Positions 9,818 to 19,700 of a DNA stretch of 59,616 nucleotides are shown here, one piece after another. Origin of the DNA: Prasinococcaceae sp. CCMP 1430 (taxonomy: Eukaryota; Prasinodermophyta; Palmophyllophyceae; Prasinococcales; Prasinococcaceae); the NCBI GenBank assembly GCA_013416795.1, contig RQSC01000025.1, forward strand, positions 252,137 through 311,752, written 5' to 3'. A program made the translations under genes and the position numbers. Position 1 is the first letter of the stretch. Each line of letters begins with the position of its first letter. Below the pieces are notes generated by a model, which did no database searches, was not told the DNA's origin, and saw only the letters and a list, made by a program, of their open reading frames with translations.

Positions 9818-12220
9818 ATGCGCGGCGGTGGCGCCCGCGTCTCCAACGAAAGCGCCGACATTCGCTCTGCACGCGCTGGCACATGGTCATGGGTGGCGGA
9901 GGATAGCCGTCAGTGGGGCCGGCAGCAGCCGACAGGGCGGGCAGTAGTGCGAGACCTTGCGGAGGGGGTGGGCGGAAGCGCCACGGTGCACAGTCGCCTC
10001 GGCGAGCAGCCGCGCGCGGCGCGTGAGCGCCCGTACCACCGCCAGAGTGACCGCGCGCAAGGGCATGCACGCTCGCGCGGTATACCCGCGCCCGCTCGCC
10101 ACGCACCCGCTCACCTCGATCGTCCTGATGGCCCGCCGGGCGCCGCCTCTGAGCACCGCCAGTACGCCCGTAGCGCGCACGGCCACGCTCAGGGTGGGCG
10201 CAAGCGAGCGCGCGAAGAGCATGAGCGGCAGTACGGGTACCAGCACGAGCGCCAGCAGCACTGGCGGCAGCGCGGCCCGCCCGTGCACCAGCGGTGGCGG
10301 GAACAGGAGCAGCGGCAGCGGGGGGAAGTCGCCAAAGCACAACAGCGTGCGCAGCGGCAGCGCGACAGCGAAGCCCGCAAGCAGAGGGAGGCCTGCCAAC
10401 GGATCGAGGAAGATTCCTTGGTGTGGATTGGTCCGTGCAAGTCGTGTGGCAAGCCAGTGCGCTGCGCACGCACGCCCGAGGACCCGTCTGCCCTCCGCTG
10501 CAACAACTGCCTCGCGAGGAGGCATGGCCGTGGCGCGCGCTCGCGGACTGCAGGCGCTAGCGGCCGTGCGTCAGGGCACGGCAGCATGCAGCGCCCTGAT
10601 TCTCTACTGCCATTGGTAACAGCACGCGCGCCAGCAGTACCCAGTGCCGGCAAGACGCCGCTGCTCGTGCTTGCGCGCGGGATCGGTCATGCGAGCAAAG
10701 CTGGGCCCGACGGAGGGGTGGGCTCGCACGATCCTGGCGAGCCACGCTGGGAATGGAATTTATCGATGGACGGGCTGTCGCCTGCGGATCTCATGGCAGC
10801 GTGGGAACAAAGCACGCGCGATGATTTGCAGCAGCACTGTCACGTGCGAACTGAGGTCTTCGATGGTGGCGTGAGCAAACGCGCACCGTTCGATCCGCCG
10901 CTTGTGCAGGCGGCAGCCGAGGGGCGCTTGGAGACGGTCAAGGCGCTGCTGGAGGCAGGCTCGCCGGTGGACTTGCGACGCACCTGGTTCGCGCGCCCCC
11001 GCGGTGTGCAAATATCCGGGCATGCGCAGACAGAGGATGAGTGCAAGGACGGGTTGGTTGGCGAAGGCAAAAATAAAGAGGATGGCGAGGATGACAGCCT
11101 TGGTGGTGGTCCTGTCACAGATGACACTGACGCCGGGATGCTTGCCTCCAGCAGCGAGAGGTGCGGCGCAGGACATCCTGGGCGGACCATGTTCCATGGC
11201 GACACGGCGCTGATTGCGGCCGCGCGCCACGGTCACTTGCACGTGGTGACCCATATTCTCGAGTCCGGGGGCGCTACCGCGGCCAACCTACTGGCGCGGT
11301 CGGTGCGCTGTAGGCAAGACGCTCGCTGCGGCTCTGACGGGCTGTACGACCTCGATGTGGCACTGCCCGCAACCGATGCGCTCACCGCCTGTGAGAGGCA
11401 TCCACATGTGGCAGGTGTGATCAAGCCAATAGTGACACTTTTGATGGCAGAGGAGGACGACGACGTCAAGTTTGAGAGAGCGTGGTCGCCCGAGACGGCT
11501 GCCGACAACAAGGCCCGCGCCGCGGAGATGGCTGGGCACGTGGTCGATCTGTGCGCGCCTGACCCACCAAGTGAACTGGCAGAGGAGAGCGCCCCCCAAT
11601 CCCTGGAAGTTCAGGCCAACGACCTGGATGAGCACCACAAGGCCGAAGTGCGTGCCGCCGCCAATAGCGTCCTGAGCGACGCCTCTTTGCTCGCTCCTTT
11701 GGTAGTCAAGGCCACGGCGCATCTCCTTGATAGCGAGGCTCCGGCCTCGAGTGGCCTCCTGTCGCATGCGGGTGCGCAGCGAGTGGTCGAGGATGAGGTC
11801 GCGGCATTTCTACGCGAAAACAGCAACCGCAGGGTAGATTCCATCCAGGATGTGCCGCGCACAGCCAAGTCGCAGGAGCAGGAGCAGATTGCGCCCGGCG
11901 CAGCTAGCGACACCATTGGACGCACGCAGAGCGCTGGCGGTCTGGGCGTCAAGCGCGCGCTCGCCAAGGCGCTGCTGAGCACTTGGAGCCATGCCGAGGC
12001 GTTCACCATCGGCGTATGCGTGAGTTCTGCCATTGATCAGGCGCGCGCCGAGGGCTCGTGCACGAGGCCGGCAGAGTGGGAGCCAGTCAAGTGGCAGAGG
12101 ATTGCCGATGAGCTGCCTCGGCGGTCGTGGGATGAAGTGTACGCAGCGTGGGATGCGCTGGAGGTTGAAGCTAACGCAAATGCTACCTCGGCGGAGCTGG
12201 GCGGGGGGGATCCAGGCTAG
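9818..12220 (+). CDS. ankyrin-repeat protein with a Cys4 zinc-binding-like motif
   Basis: About 800 residues from the ATG at 9818. The N-terminal 200 residues are basic and Gln/Arg-rich. A CKSCGKPVRC plus LRCNNC pattern (about 10434-10510) looks like a small Cys4 zinc ribbon. Ankyrin repeats follow: PPLVQAAAEGRLETVKALLEAG (about 10897-10965) and HGDTALIAAARHGHLHVVTHILE (about 11198-11270), split by an acidic insertion of about 75 residues. The C-terminal part is helical and ends near KWQRIADELPRRSWDEVYAAW, which vaguely recalls a Myb/SANT-like helix set. The family is not recognised and the function is unknown; ankyrin repeats imply protein binding. Confidence 0.75.
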   Translation: MRGGGARVSNESADIRSARAGTWSWVAEDSRQWGRQQPTGRAVVRDLAEGVGGSATVHSRLGEQPRAARERPYHRQSDRAQGHARSRGIPAPARHAPAHLDRPDGPPGAASEHRQYARSAHGHAQGGRKRAREEHERQYGYQHERQQHWRQRGPPVHQRWREQEQRQRGEVAKAQQRAQRQRDSEARKQREACQRIEEDSLVWIGPCKSCGKPVRCARTPEDPSALRCNNCLARRHGRGARSRTAGASGRASGHGSMQRPDSLLPLVTARAPAVPSAGKTPLLVLARGIGHASKAGPDGGVGSHDPGEPRWEWNLSMDGLSPADLMAAWEQSTRDDLQQHCHVRTEVFDGGVSKRAPFDPPLVQAAAEGRLETVKALLEAGSPVDLRRTWFARPRGVQISGHAQTEDECKDGLVGEGKNKEDGEDDSLGGGPVTDDTDAGMLASSSERCGAGHPGRTMFHGDTALIAAARHGHLHVVTHILESGGATAANLLARSVRCRQDARCGSDGLYDLDVALPATDALTACERHPHVAGVIKPIVTLLMAEEDDDVKFERAWSPETAADNKARAAEMAGHVVDLCAPDPPSELAEESAPQSLEVQANDLDEHHKAEVRAAANSVLSDASLLAPLVVKATAHLLDSEAPASSGLLSHAGAQRVVEDEVAAFLRENSNRRVDSIQDVPRTAKSQEQEQIAPGAASDTIGRTQSAGGLGVKRALAKALLSTWSHAEAFTIGVCVSSAIDQARAEGSCTRPAEWEPVKWQRIADELPRRSWDEVYAAWDALEVEANANATSAELGGGDPG

Positions 12221-12377
12221 CGCATCCGTGCAAAACTGGAGGCCATTGTGGAGAGGCAGTACACTCTCCGCTCGACGCTCGCACAGAGTCATAATTTCTA
12301 CGGCACACGCTTGAGCTGGTCACCAAGATCTTGATATAAAAATGGCCATCATACATTTGCAATCATAAGGGCGCGCG

Positions 12378-12410
12378 CCGTACGCACGCGCGCGCGCGCG
12401 CGCGCACTAG
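12378..12410. repeat. alternating CG dinucleotide run
   Basis: An uninterrupted (CG)n tract between the convergent 3' ends of the ankyrin and exopolyphosphatase genes, a potential Z-DNA former. The rest of the 217-nt gap holds nothing recognisable. Confidence 0.8.
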
Positions 12411-12437
12411 TGTGTGCCTACGCGCCCGGGCGCCCGC

Positions 12438-14479
12438 CTACGTTGGCTTGGCCGCAGGGGTGCTCTGATCGTACAGCGCGAGGAGCGCCGACGACATCTT
12501 GCGCGAGGGGCCCTCGCCGCCTGTCGTCATGCGCACCTTGGCCTCGCCCGCCGCCAGCACGGCGTCGAGCGCCGCTCCTGCGCGGCCCTGCGCGTACGCC
12601 GGATCGGTGACACGTGTGCGATGGCACTTGAATCCTGCCGCAAGCACGTGCGAGAAGGCGGGCACGAACTGGGCCTGCAGGTTTGGCACCCGCGCGTGCG
12701 TATTCATGATGGGGGTTGCGGGGTTTTGGGGGGGGGGTTGGGGGGGGGGGGATATGTGTCAGGTTGCGTCGGCAGCGCGTGAGATGGGGGCGTGTCCAGC
12801 CCTCGCACACGGTCGCACGAGCGACGTGCTGTACGTCTGCTTTTTGCGCGCGCGCACGCGCGCCCAATTGCACGTGCGCGCGCACCTTGCGGCTGACGAG
12901 CGGCCCCACATCGCAGAGCGTCTGGTTGGCGTCCACAGTGGTCCCAGGCGCCTTCATCCCCTCCTTCGCGCACTGGAAGGCGCATCCCGCGAACGCGGTG
13001 GAGGCGAGCGCGTACTCCCTACCACCGCACACGAGCAGTTTGGAGCACTGGTTGACTACATCCACCACGAAGAGGAAGGCGAAGTCGAGCTGCTTGGCCA
13101 CGTCGCCGCCGCCCTTCTCCTTCTTCAGGATCCGCAGCTCAAGTAGCAGCTTGTCGGCGATCGCCAGCACGGGCGCGGTGTCAGTCACTTCGAGCACGCT
13201 GATGCCGAACTTCCACCCGTCGACGGCGAAGTCCTTCTGGTCTCCGCGCACCATCGCGTACGGGCCGAGGCTGACGATCCAGCGCGTCTTGCACCGAAAC
13301 ATCTGCCGCGCGACCTTGTCGGGGCTCTCCACGCCGCCCTGCTTGGCGAGGAGCGCCACGGCGAAGCGATCTGCGTCGGTGGTCGTCACAGACTGCAGGT
13401 TGAGCGTATCCGACAGAATGGCGCACATGAGCAGCCGCGCCACCTCGGGACGCATCTTGGCGCTGAGGCGCACGTAGAGGTGCGCCACGATGGAGCTCAT
13501 GCTCCCCCAGGGTCGCACGTCGATGACGAGCGGCCCGGCGGAGGAGAATCCTTCGGCGAGCGCGTGGTGGTCGATGAGCCCCACGATGCGCTTCGCGCGC
13601 TGCGGGTCTTCCCGCAGCGAAGCCACCATCTGCTTGGGCTCGTTGTGGTCAACGAGGCACACGCCCGCCCGGGTGCCGTCGGTGCGCGGTACGCCCGCGC
13701 CGGGCGTCTCGTCGAAGAGTGGCGGCGTAGGCAGGCGCGCTACCTCCTCCAGCGCGTATACCACCTCGCCATTGAGCTCGCGCTCCGAACGGCACGCCAC
13801 GCCGCCGAAGAGCTCAGCAGCGCCCACAGCGCCCGCCACCGAGTCTAGGTCGGTGTTAATATGGCCCACGAAGCACGCGCCACGCAGCCGGTCATAGGTA
13901 TAGCTCTCCTCGAAGAACGCCGCGGCCGATGGCTCCTTCACCTTGAGTCGCAGCTGCTCGACCAGCGCGGTGCACTGCTTGTCAAACTTCTTGAGCGCCG
14001 CCTGCGTGTCAGTTTCGAGAGCGTGGGCCGCGCCCGAGTGGCCCGCGTCCTTGGCCGCCGCCACGCGCGAGAGGAGCGCCTGCGTGCGGGAGCGCGGGCA
14101 TTCACGCACGCGCGTGTGTGCGAGCAAGTGAGCATGCGGGCACGCACGCATGCGGGCGGGCGGGCGGGTGTGCGGGCGAACGGGCGCGCGCACGTGCGTG
14201 TGCGTGTGTGTATGGTCACGCGCGCGCGCGCGCGCGTGGAATGGCATGGTCAGCGGGCGCGAGAGACACACGCAGGGAGAGCGAATGGAGCCACACGTGT
14301 GACGCGGAAGCGCGAGGAGAAATGAGGCGCACCTGGAAGTCTCCCCACGATTGCCGGCAGCTTGGCGCCGCGTCGGTCAGGCCGCTGTGGCGCGCGTCGC
14401 GCTCGCGCTCACGCGCGCCGCCGTCGTCGGACGAGCCCGGCGAGTGGTCGGCCGAGCCACGCGGCATGTCGACTGGCAT
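12438..14479 (-). CDS. DHH-family exopolyphosphatase (PPX1-like)
   Basis: Three exons join in phase: 14333-14479 (ATG at 14479), 12886-14079 and 12438-12674, all GT-AG, giving 525 residues. The second exon has the DHH phosphoesterase motifs in order: GHINTDLDSV, CLVDHNEPKQ and LIDHHALAEGF. Then come SMSSIVAHL, AILSDTLNLQS, and a DHHA2-like C-terminal region ending in TTGGEGPSRKMSS. These motifs bind the two metal ions that hydrolyse terminal phosphates from polyphosphate (or pyrophosphate in sister families). Yeast PPX1 is shorter; the extra length is a low-complexity N-terminus. The last intron (12675-12885) carries a poly-G run. No clear targeting peptide is seen. Confidence 0.9.
14193..14240. 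repeat. GT/GC dinucleotide repeat in the first intron of the exopolyphosphatase gene
   Basis: Alternating purine-pyrimidine run (GTGCGTGTGCGTGTGTGTATGG, then CG repeats) inside the intron 14080-14332. On the other frame it reads as the meaningless His-Thr string that extends the apparent reading frame to 14271. Confidence 0.8.
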
Positions 14480-14769
14480 GGTAGACCGCCAGCCCGCCCG
14501 CCTGCTCGCACCTGCGGGCGCACACTTCGACCGCACGCACGTAGCCGTGTGCTTCGGCGCGCGCGTGACGCCCGCACAGTGGCGGGCGCGCGCGCGCGCG
14601 CACCCCCGGTCCACAGCCCTCGAGCGCCCGGACATCCACGCCCTCGCCCTCGCCCTCGCCCGCGGCCACGCCCGCCACCAGGACGCGGGGGCTCCTGTGC
14701 GTGCGCATGAGCGCGCACGTGCGCACGCGCGGACACGCATGTGCGCGCGCGAGCAATCCGTCAGTCAAG

Positions 14770-16194
14770 TCACTGCGCTCGCGAGGTCTGTGTGCGCATT
14801 AGCGCGCACGCCCGTACCGGGATTCCCGCCTCGAAGCGGCGCTTGCGCTCAGCCGCCTCGGCCTCCTTCTTCTTCCGCGTGTCCTCGTCCATGTCCCGCC
14901 AGCGCATCTTCTTCTTCTTCTTCTTCTTGACGCTGCCCTCCCCACCGTCGGCGCTGTGTGCCGTTCCCCCCGCGCGTGTGCGAAGGGACGCCAGCGAGTC
15001 AGCGTCGCGGATTGCGCACGGCGTCGACAAGTGCTCGCACGCGCGCGCGCGCATGCACCCACTCACGCACACGAGGCCTCAAGGCACCGAAGGTCTCTCC
15101 GGTCAAGTTTGTCAGAGCGCGCGCGCACAGATCGCATTGCCCTCGGGCGCGTGGGCGTCGCGCTTCGCGTATGCATCGCCACGCACCCGCCCTCGCCACC
15201 GTGCTCGTCCCTCTCGCGCCTCTTGTGCCTGCCCTCGCCACCCTTCCCCTTGCGCGCGGCAACCGCGGGCCGCTTCTGCGCATCGGGCTCGCCTGAATCC
15301 CCTGCGTGCGCTCGTGGCCACACACACATGTCAGTACGCGCTGGCTAGAGCGCACGTACATGCACGGGCGCAAGCGCGCGGCCACGCACCTCCCTCGTTG
15401 CCGTCGTCAAAGGTGGTGTGGCGATTGGGGCGGTTGCCACCGCCGCCACCCTCGGCCCGGCCGCCGCCCCTCTCGTGCTCACGGTCCTCAGCGCGACGCG
15501 CGCCCGGCGCCCCCGGCGCGTCCCAGTCGCGCGGTGCCGACACGCGCAGGGTGCGCTTGGCCTTGCCCTCGCGCAGCTTCCATCGCTTGCTCCGCTTCAG
15601 CGCGTTGTTGCGCCCTGCCTCGCTGCGGAAGAGCACGAACGCCACACCCTTGCCCTCGCCCGTCAGCCGGTCGCGCACCACGCGTACCGCCTCCACCGCG
15701 AGGTCCTCCACCTCCGCCTCGACCGCAGCACCCTCCCCTTCGACCGCGACGGCGGCCTCGGCCTCGGTCTCGTGCGGCGCGAAGCACGCCACGAGCTCCG
15801 CTTCGGTGGCGTCGAACGGCACGCCGCCGACGAAGACGGTCCGCGCAGCGTCGTACTCGTATTCACCGAAGCCTCCGACGCGCCGTGCGTCAGCGAGATC
15901 CGTGGCCAGCCGCTCGAGGCGCACGACCTTGCCGGCCCCCCCTCCGCCTCCCTCGCTGGTACCCTCGAGCTTTATCCGGCCCGCCGCGAGAGCGGCGGCG
16001 GCAGCCGCCGCATCCTCGAACACCACAAACGCATTGGTGGCGGACGCGCGCGCCGTCTCAACGCCACCGAACGCGCGCGCCAGCCTCGCGACGACGTCCT
16101 CGCGGCGCACGCCGGGCGGGATGCCGCGCGCCACGACAGTGCGCGCGCGCTCATCGTCCGCCTGCCCCTCCAGGGCGGCCGCCGGCCCCGCCAT
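14770..16194 (-). CDS. RBM34/Nop12-like RNA-binding protein (60S ribosome biogenesis)
   Basis: Exons 15390-16194 (ATG at 16194), 15187-15292 and 14770-14953 join in phase (1, then 2) to give 364 residues. The first RRM runs from about RTVVARGIPPGVRREDVV. The second has RTVFVGGVPFDATEAELVACF and an RNP1-like GKGVAFVLF, preceded by VEAVRVVRDRLTG, which is diagnostic of RBM34/Nop12. The C-terminus is Lys/Arg-rich (a seven-Lys run, then RKKKEAEAAERKRR), consistent with nucleolar localisation. Yeast Nop12 acts in pre-25S rRNA processing. The gene diverges from URB1, another 60S assembly factor. The first RRM is degenerate. Exon 3 is short, so its splice sites deserve cDNA support. Confidence 0.82.
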
Positions 16195-16710
16195 GGCGTC
16201 GCCGCGGCCGGCGGCCGCTCGTCCTCGCACTCTCCCCTCCGTGGCGCCGCTGGGTCCCGCCGTCCGCCACCAGCCCACCCCTGGGCGTCACGCGCTCGCC
16301 GTGTGCGCGCCCAAGGCACGCGCGTGCTCCCAAGACGAGGGCGGGCAGGGTGGAAGAGGGAGAGACAGGCGGCGGCCCGCGCTACGAACGCCGCGCACGC
16401 CGGCCGGCGGCTCTCGTGCCCAGCCGCCGGAGCAACGGCGCTCGCGCTCACGCTGAACCCTAATCACCACGCTCGCACTTCGTGCGTACCATTAGTACCA
16501 TCAGGATGGTACCATCCCCGTACGAACGCCCGAAAACCTCAAATGATGCGATGCGATGCGCCCATGATCAAAGCGAATTGCGTATTCGCGCTGGAACCTC
16601 AACCGGGCGCGCGCGCGGCGGCTGCGGCGGCTGGCGTCGCGAGGTGGCGCCGGCGCCGGCCAAGCAGCGGCGGGGCCGGCGGCTCGGTGTACGTCGCGGC
16701 GGGCGCCGCG
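16195..16710. promoter_or_regulatory. shared intergenic region between RBM34 and URB1
   Basis: About 516 nt separate the two divergent ATGs. It contains AACCCTAA at 16456-16463 and GTACCATTAGTACCATCA, followed by a perfect 14-bp palindrome GGATGGTACCATCC (16504-16517). The layout suggests a bidirectional promoter; that is inference. Confidence 0.55.
16504..16517. promoter_or_regulatory. 14-bp palindrome GGATGGTACCATCC
   Basis: A perfect palindrome, with two further direct GTACCAT half-sites at about 16487-16501. A related 18-bp palindrome lies upstream of AsnRS at 48741-48758. Confidence 0.6.
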
Positions 16711-19700
16711 ATGGCGGGTGCCGCTGTCGGATCCGAGCCCGAGGGCGGCGGGACGATGATGGGCGTCCATGCGGGCGCCGGGCGCGGGGCTGCTGGGCGC
16801 GAGGGGCCGGGGCCGGCGGAGGGCGATGGGTACGCCGGCGCGCCGGCGGCCCCCCTCCCCGTTGCGCCCACCTCTGAGCTGCTCGCGCAGCTTCACTCGC
16901 GCTCGGCGGTGCGTGCCGAGCGCGGCCTAGATGCCCTGCGTGCGGCCGTCGCCGCGTCGCCCGCGGGCGCGCTCAACGAGCTGCTCGTGCGCTCGCCCGC
17001 GCTCGCGGCAATGTGGCGCGCGTGGGACACCCTCGCTGAGGACGCCAAGCACCGCGGCAGCGTCGCCGGGCTGTGCGCAGCCGCGACGGTGCTGCGCTAC
17101 GACCCGCGGGCAGACGCACGCGCGGGCGGCGCAGTGCTCGCTGGTGAAGCGGAGGCGCTCGCTGCACAGCTCGACGCCGTCGCGATGACGCTCGCGCGGC
17201 GCCGCCTGGCGGCGTGCCACGCGGCGCTCGCCAGCACCTCGCGGCTCCGTCAGGGTGCTGCGCTCGCGCTGCTCGCCGCTGCCGCGGCTGGCCGGCCCGC
17301 CGTCGCGCGCGAGCTCGTGCGAGCGGGCGGTCTCGACTTTGGCATCGTGACGTGGCCGAGGCTCGCGTACCACCCGAGAGCGCCCAAGGGTGATGCCGCG
17401 GACGCCCCCGCCGCTACGACCAAACGCAAACGTGGCAGCAGAGGCGGAGGCGCGGGCGGTGACAGCGCCGCGGCTGCCGCAGCGCGATGGTCGCCATCGC
17501 ACCGCTGCATGGGCGCACGTGCGCTGCGTGGGATACCAACGCGCGCGCTCTTCGTCGACCTCGCCCTGGCGCTGCTGCAGCCAGGCGAGGCGTCCCTCGC
17601 GCGCGCGGCGCTTTCGAAAAAGGTGCTCGCCGCAGGTCTGCTGCATGGGCTCGCGCGCGACCCGCCGCGGCGGGCGGCGCTCGCGTTGCGAGCGCTCAGG
17701 GAGGCTGCCCTGGGCGCAGGAGGTAGGCTTGGTGTCGGTGGCGGAGCGGCTGCGGCGCTCGCGGGGACGGCCGCACGCGAGCGGCGCGGCGGCAGTGGCA
17801 GCGGTGACGGCGGAGGTGGTGCCGGCGTGGTGCCATCGCGACTGATGAGCGTCGTGTTCGGCGACGCTGCCATCGAGCAGCTCGCGACAATTGCCGCGCG
17901 CGGCGGCGGTGAGGCGGCCGGAGGTGGCGGTGACGGTAGCGACGGCGACGGCGGCGACGGGGGCAGCGCCTCGAGCGACGAGGCGGTGGCCGCGTATGAG
18001 GCAGCAGCGATCCTCACGGCGCTCCTCACAGACGCATCGTTTGGGCTCGCACCGCCACAGCGCGCGGTGCTGTCGCACACGGGCGTGCGCGGCTGCACGC
18101 GCGCGCTGCGTGTCCTGCGCGCACTGCGCCCGAGCGCATGCGCCGCGCACGCGCGTGTGCTGCTGGGCGCTGCGCGCGCCGCCCCTTGCCTCGCGGCTGC
18201 GTACCTCGCTGAGCTTCCCATGCGCCTCGAGCCGCGCCTTGCGGAGAGGTGGCTAACGTCGATATCCATCGTGGGACAGCTCGTGACTGCTGCCTCGGCG
18301 CAGCCGCCAGGCGCGCACGCGGAAACGCGCGCGGGCGGCGGGTCAGGGGCACTGGCGGCGGCGGCGGGTGGCGTCGGCGCTCGCGAAGGCCGCGGTGCGA
18401 CCCTCTCGTGCCTCGCAGCGGCGGTGCTTCCCCCCGCGGCGTCCAAGGCTGCGCTGAGTCGCGGGCTGCAGCACAGCTCGCTAATGGTGCGATACGCGAC
18501 GGTCGGGCTGCTGCTGCGCTCGCTGGCAGCGTTTGAAGCGGTCTGCGGCGACGGACCACCGGGGGCAGCGGCGCCGAGCGTGCGCACGCGCGCGGGTGAG
18601 GGGCTAGGCCAGGCCTTGCGCGAGCGCCTTCGTGAGCGCCTGCCCGACGCGCAGACTCTTGTGGCAGCGCTCAGCGCCAGCGCGTGTGCGCACGCGACAT
18701 CACTCGACGCTGCTGAGACCTCTCATCGCCCAGCGTTGCTCCGTAGCCGCCTGCTTGAGCTGTTCTCGCGGTTGGCCATCTCCTTTCCCGAGGTGATCGC
18801 GGACGCCAAGCTCGATGCAGCCAGGCTTCTTCCCGCGCACGCTGGCGCGGCACCCCTCGGCGAATGCGTAGCGGCCGTGCGGCTATTGCGCGCCGTGAGC
18901 GCTCCAGGCTCTGGTGAAAGCGTGAGCGCGGGTGTGAGCGGCGGGGGGGTTCATAGGGCGCTGAGCGCGCACGCAGCTCTCGCGGCCTTGCGCACGATGC
19001 GAGGTACGCGCGTGGCGTGGCTGCACGACCAAGCGCGCGCGGTGGTCGTCGACGCGCTGCACGCGAGCGGAGCGTGTGTCGAAGGCTCGGGCGAGGCGAT
19101 GCTGTGGCTAGATGCGGTGCCTCCCAGTAGCAACGCTATGGCTACTGCAGCTGAGGAGGACGCGTGGGACGAATCGGACGCGTCGTGCGCAGTACTTGCC
19201 TTTTTCGCGCAGAGTGTGGCGGCAGCGATCAAGCGTGCGGGTGGCGGACTTGATGCCGACGAGGGCGGCGAGGGCGGCGCGAGTGCTCTCTCGCGCGTGG
19301 TGCTTTGCGCGGCGCTGAGATATTGCTCGCCGGCCAGCACGACTCGCACGAGGGAGCAACGCTGTGCGGTGGCGTGCTATGCCGCGAGCGTGCTCGCATT
19401 GTTGTTGCACCGCTCGCACGCTCTGGAAAGGCCCGCCCTCGCAACTGCATGGCTCGAAAGCGTGCGCGAGGAAGACGAGCCAACGCTTGCGGATGTCGAC
19501 GTATGTGGTGCGCTCAAGCTGCTGCGCATGCATTGCCGAGCGGCTATGTCGGAGCAACCAACCGAAGAGGCGAGCATTTTGATGCGCTCCGTCGACGAGG
19601 CGCGCGCGACGGAGGCGCGCTGCTGTGAGCTGCTGCGCAAGGCGCCCGTTCGCTGCCTGCCGGCGTACTTCGACCCACTGCGACCGAGACAGCTTCACGC

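Noticed and set aside
12675-12885. Continuation of the exopolyphosphatase coding frame with a Pro-rich stretch
   Set aside because: Intron with AAG-GTGCGC donor and CTGCAG acceptor; the downstream exon resumes conserved sequence in phase.
14080-14332. Extension of the exopolyphosphatase frame with His-Thr and Pro-Arg repeats
   Set aside because: It is the translation of a GT/GC dinucleotide intron; clean GT-AG sites bound it and the spliced frame is in phase.
15418-16700. Upstream extension of the URB1 reading frame back to 15418
   Set aside because: It runs antisense through the RBM34 exons; its composition is Arg/Ala/Pro shadow sequence, and ATG 16711 fits the conserved start of the helical region.
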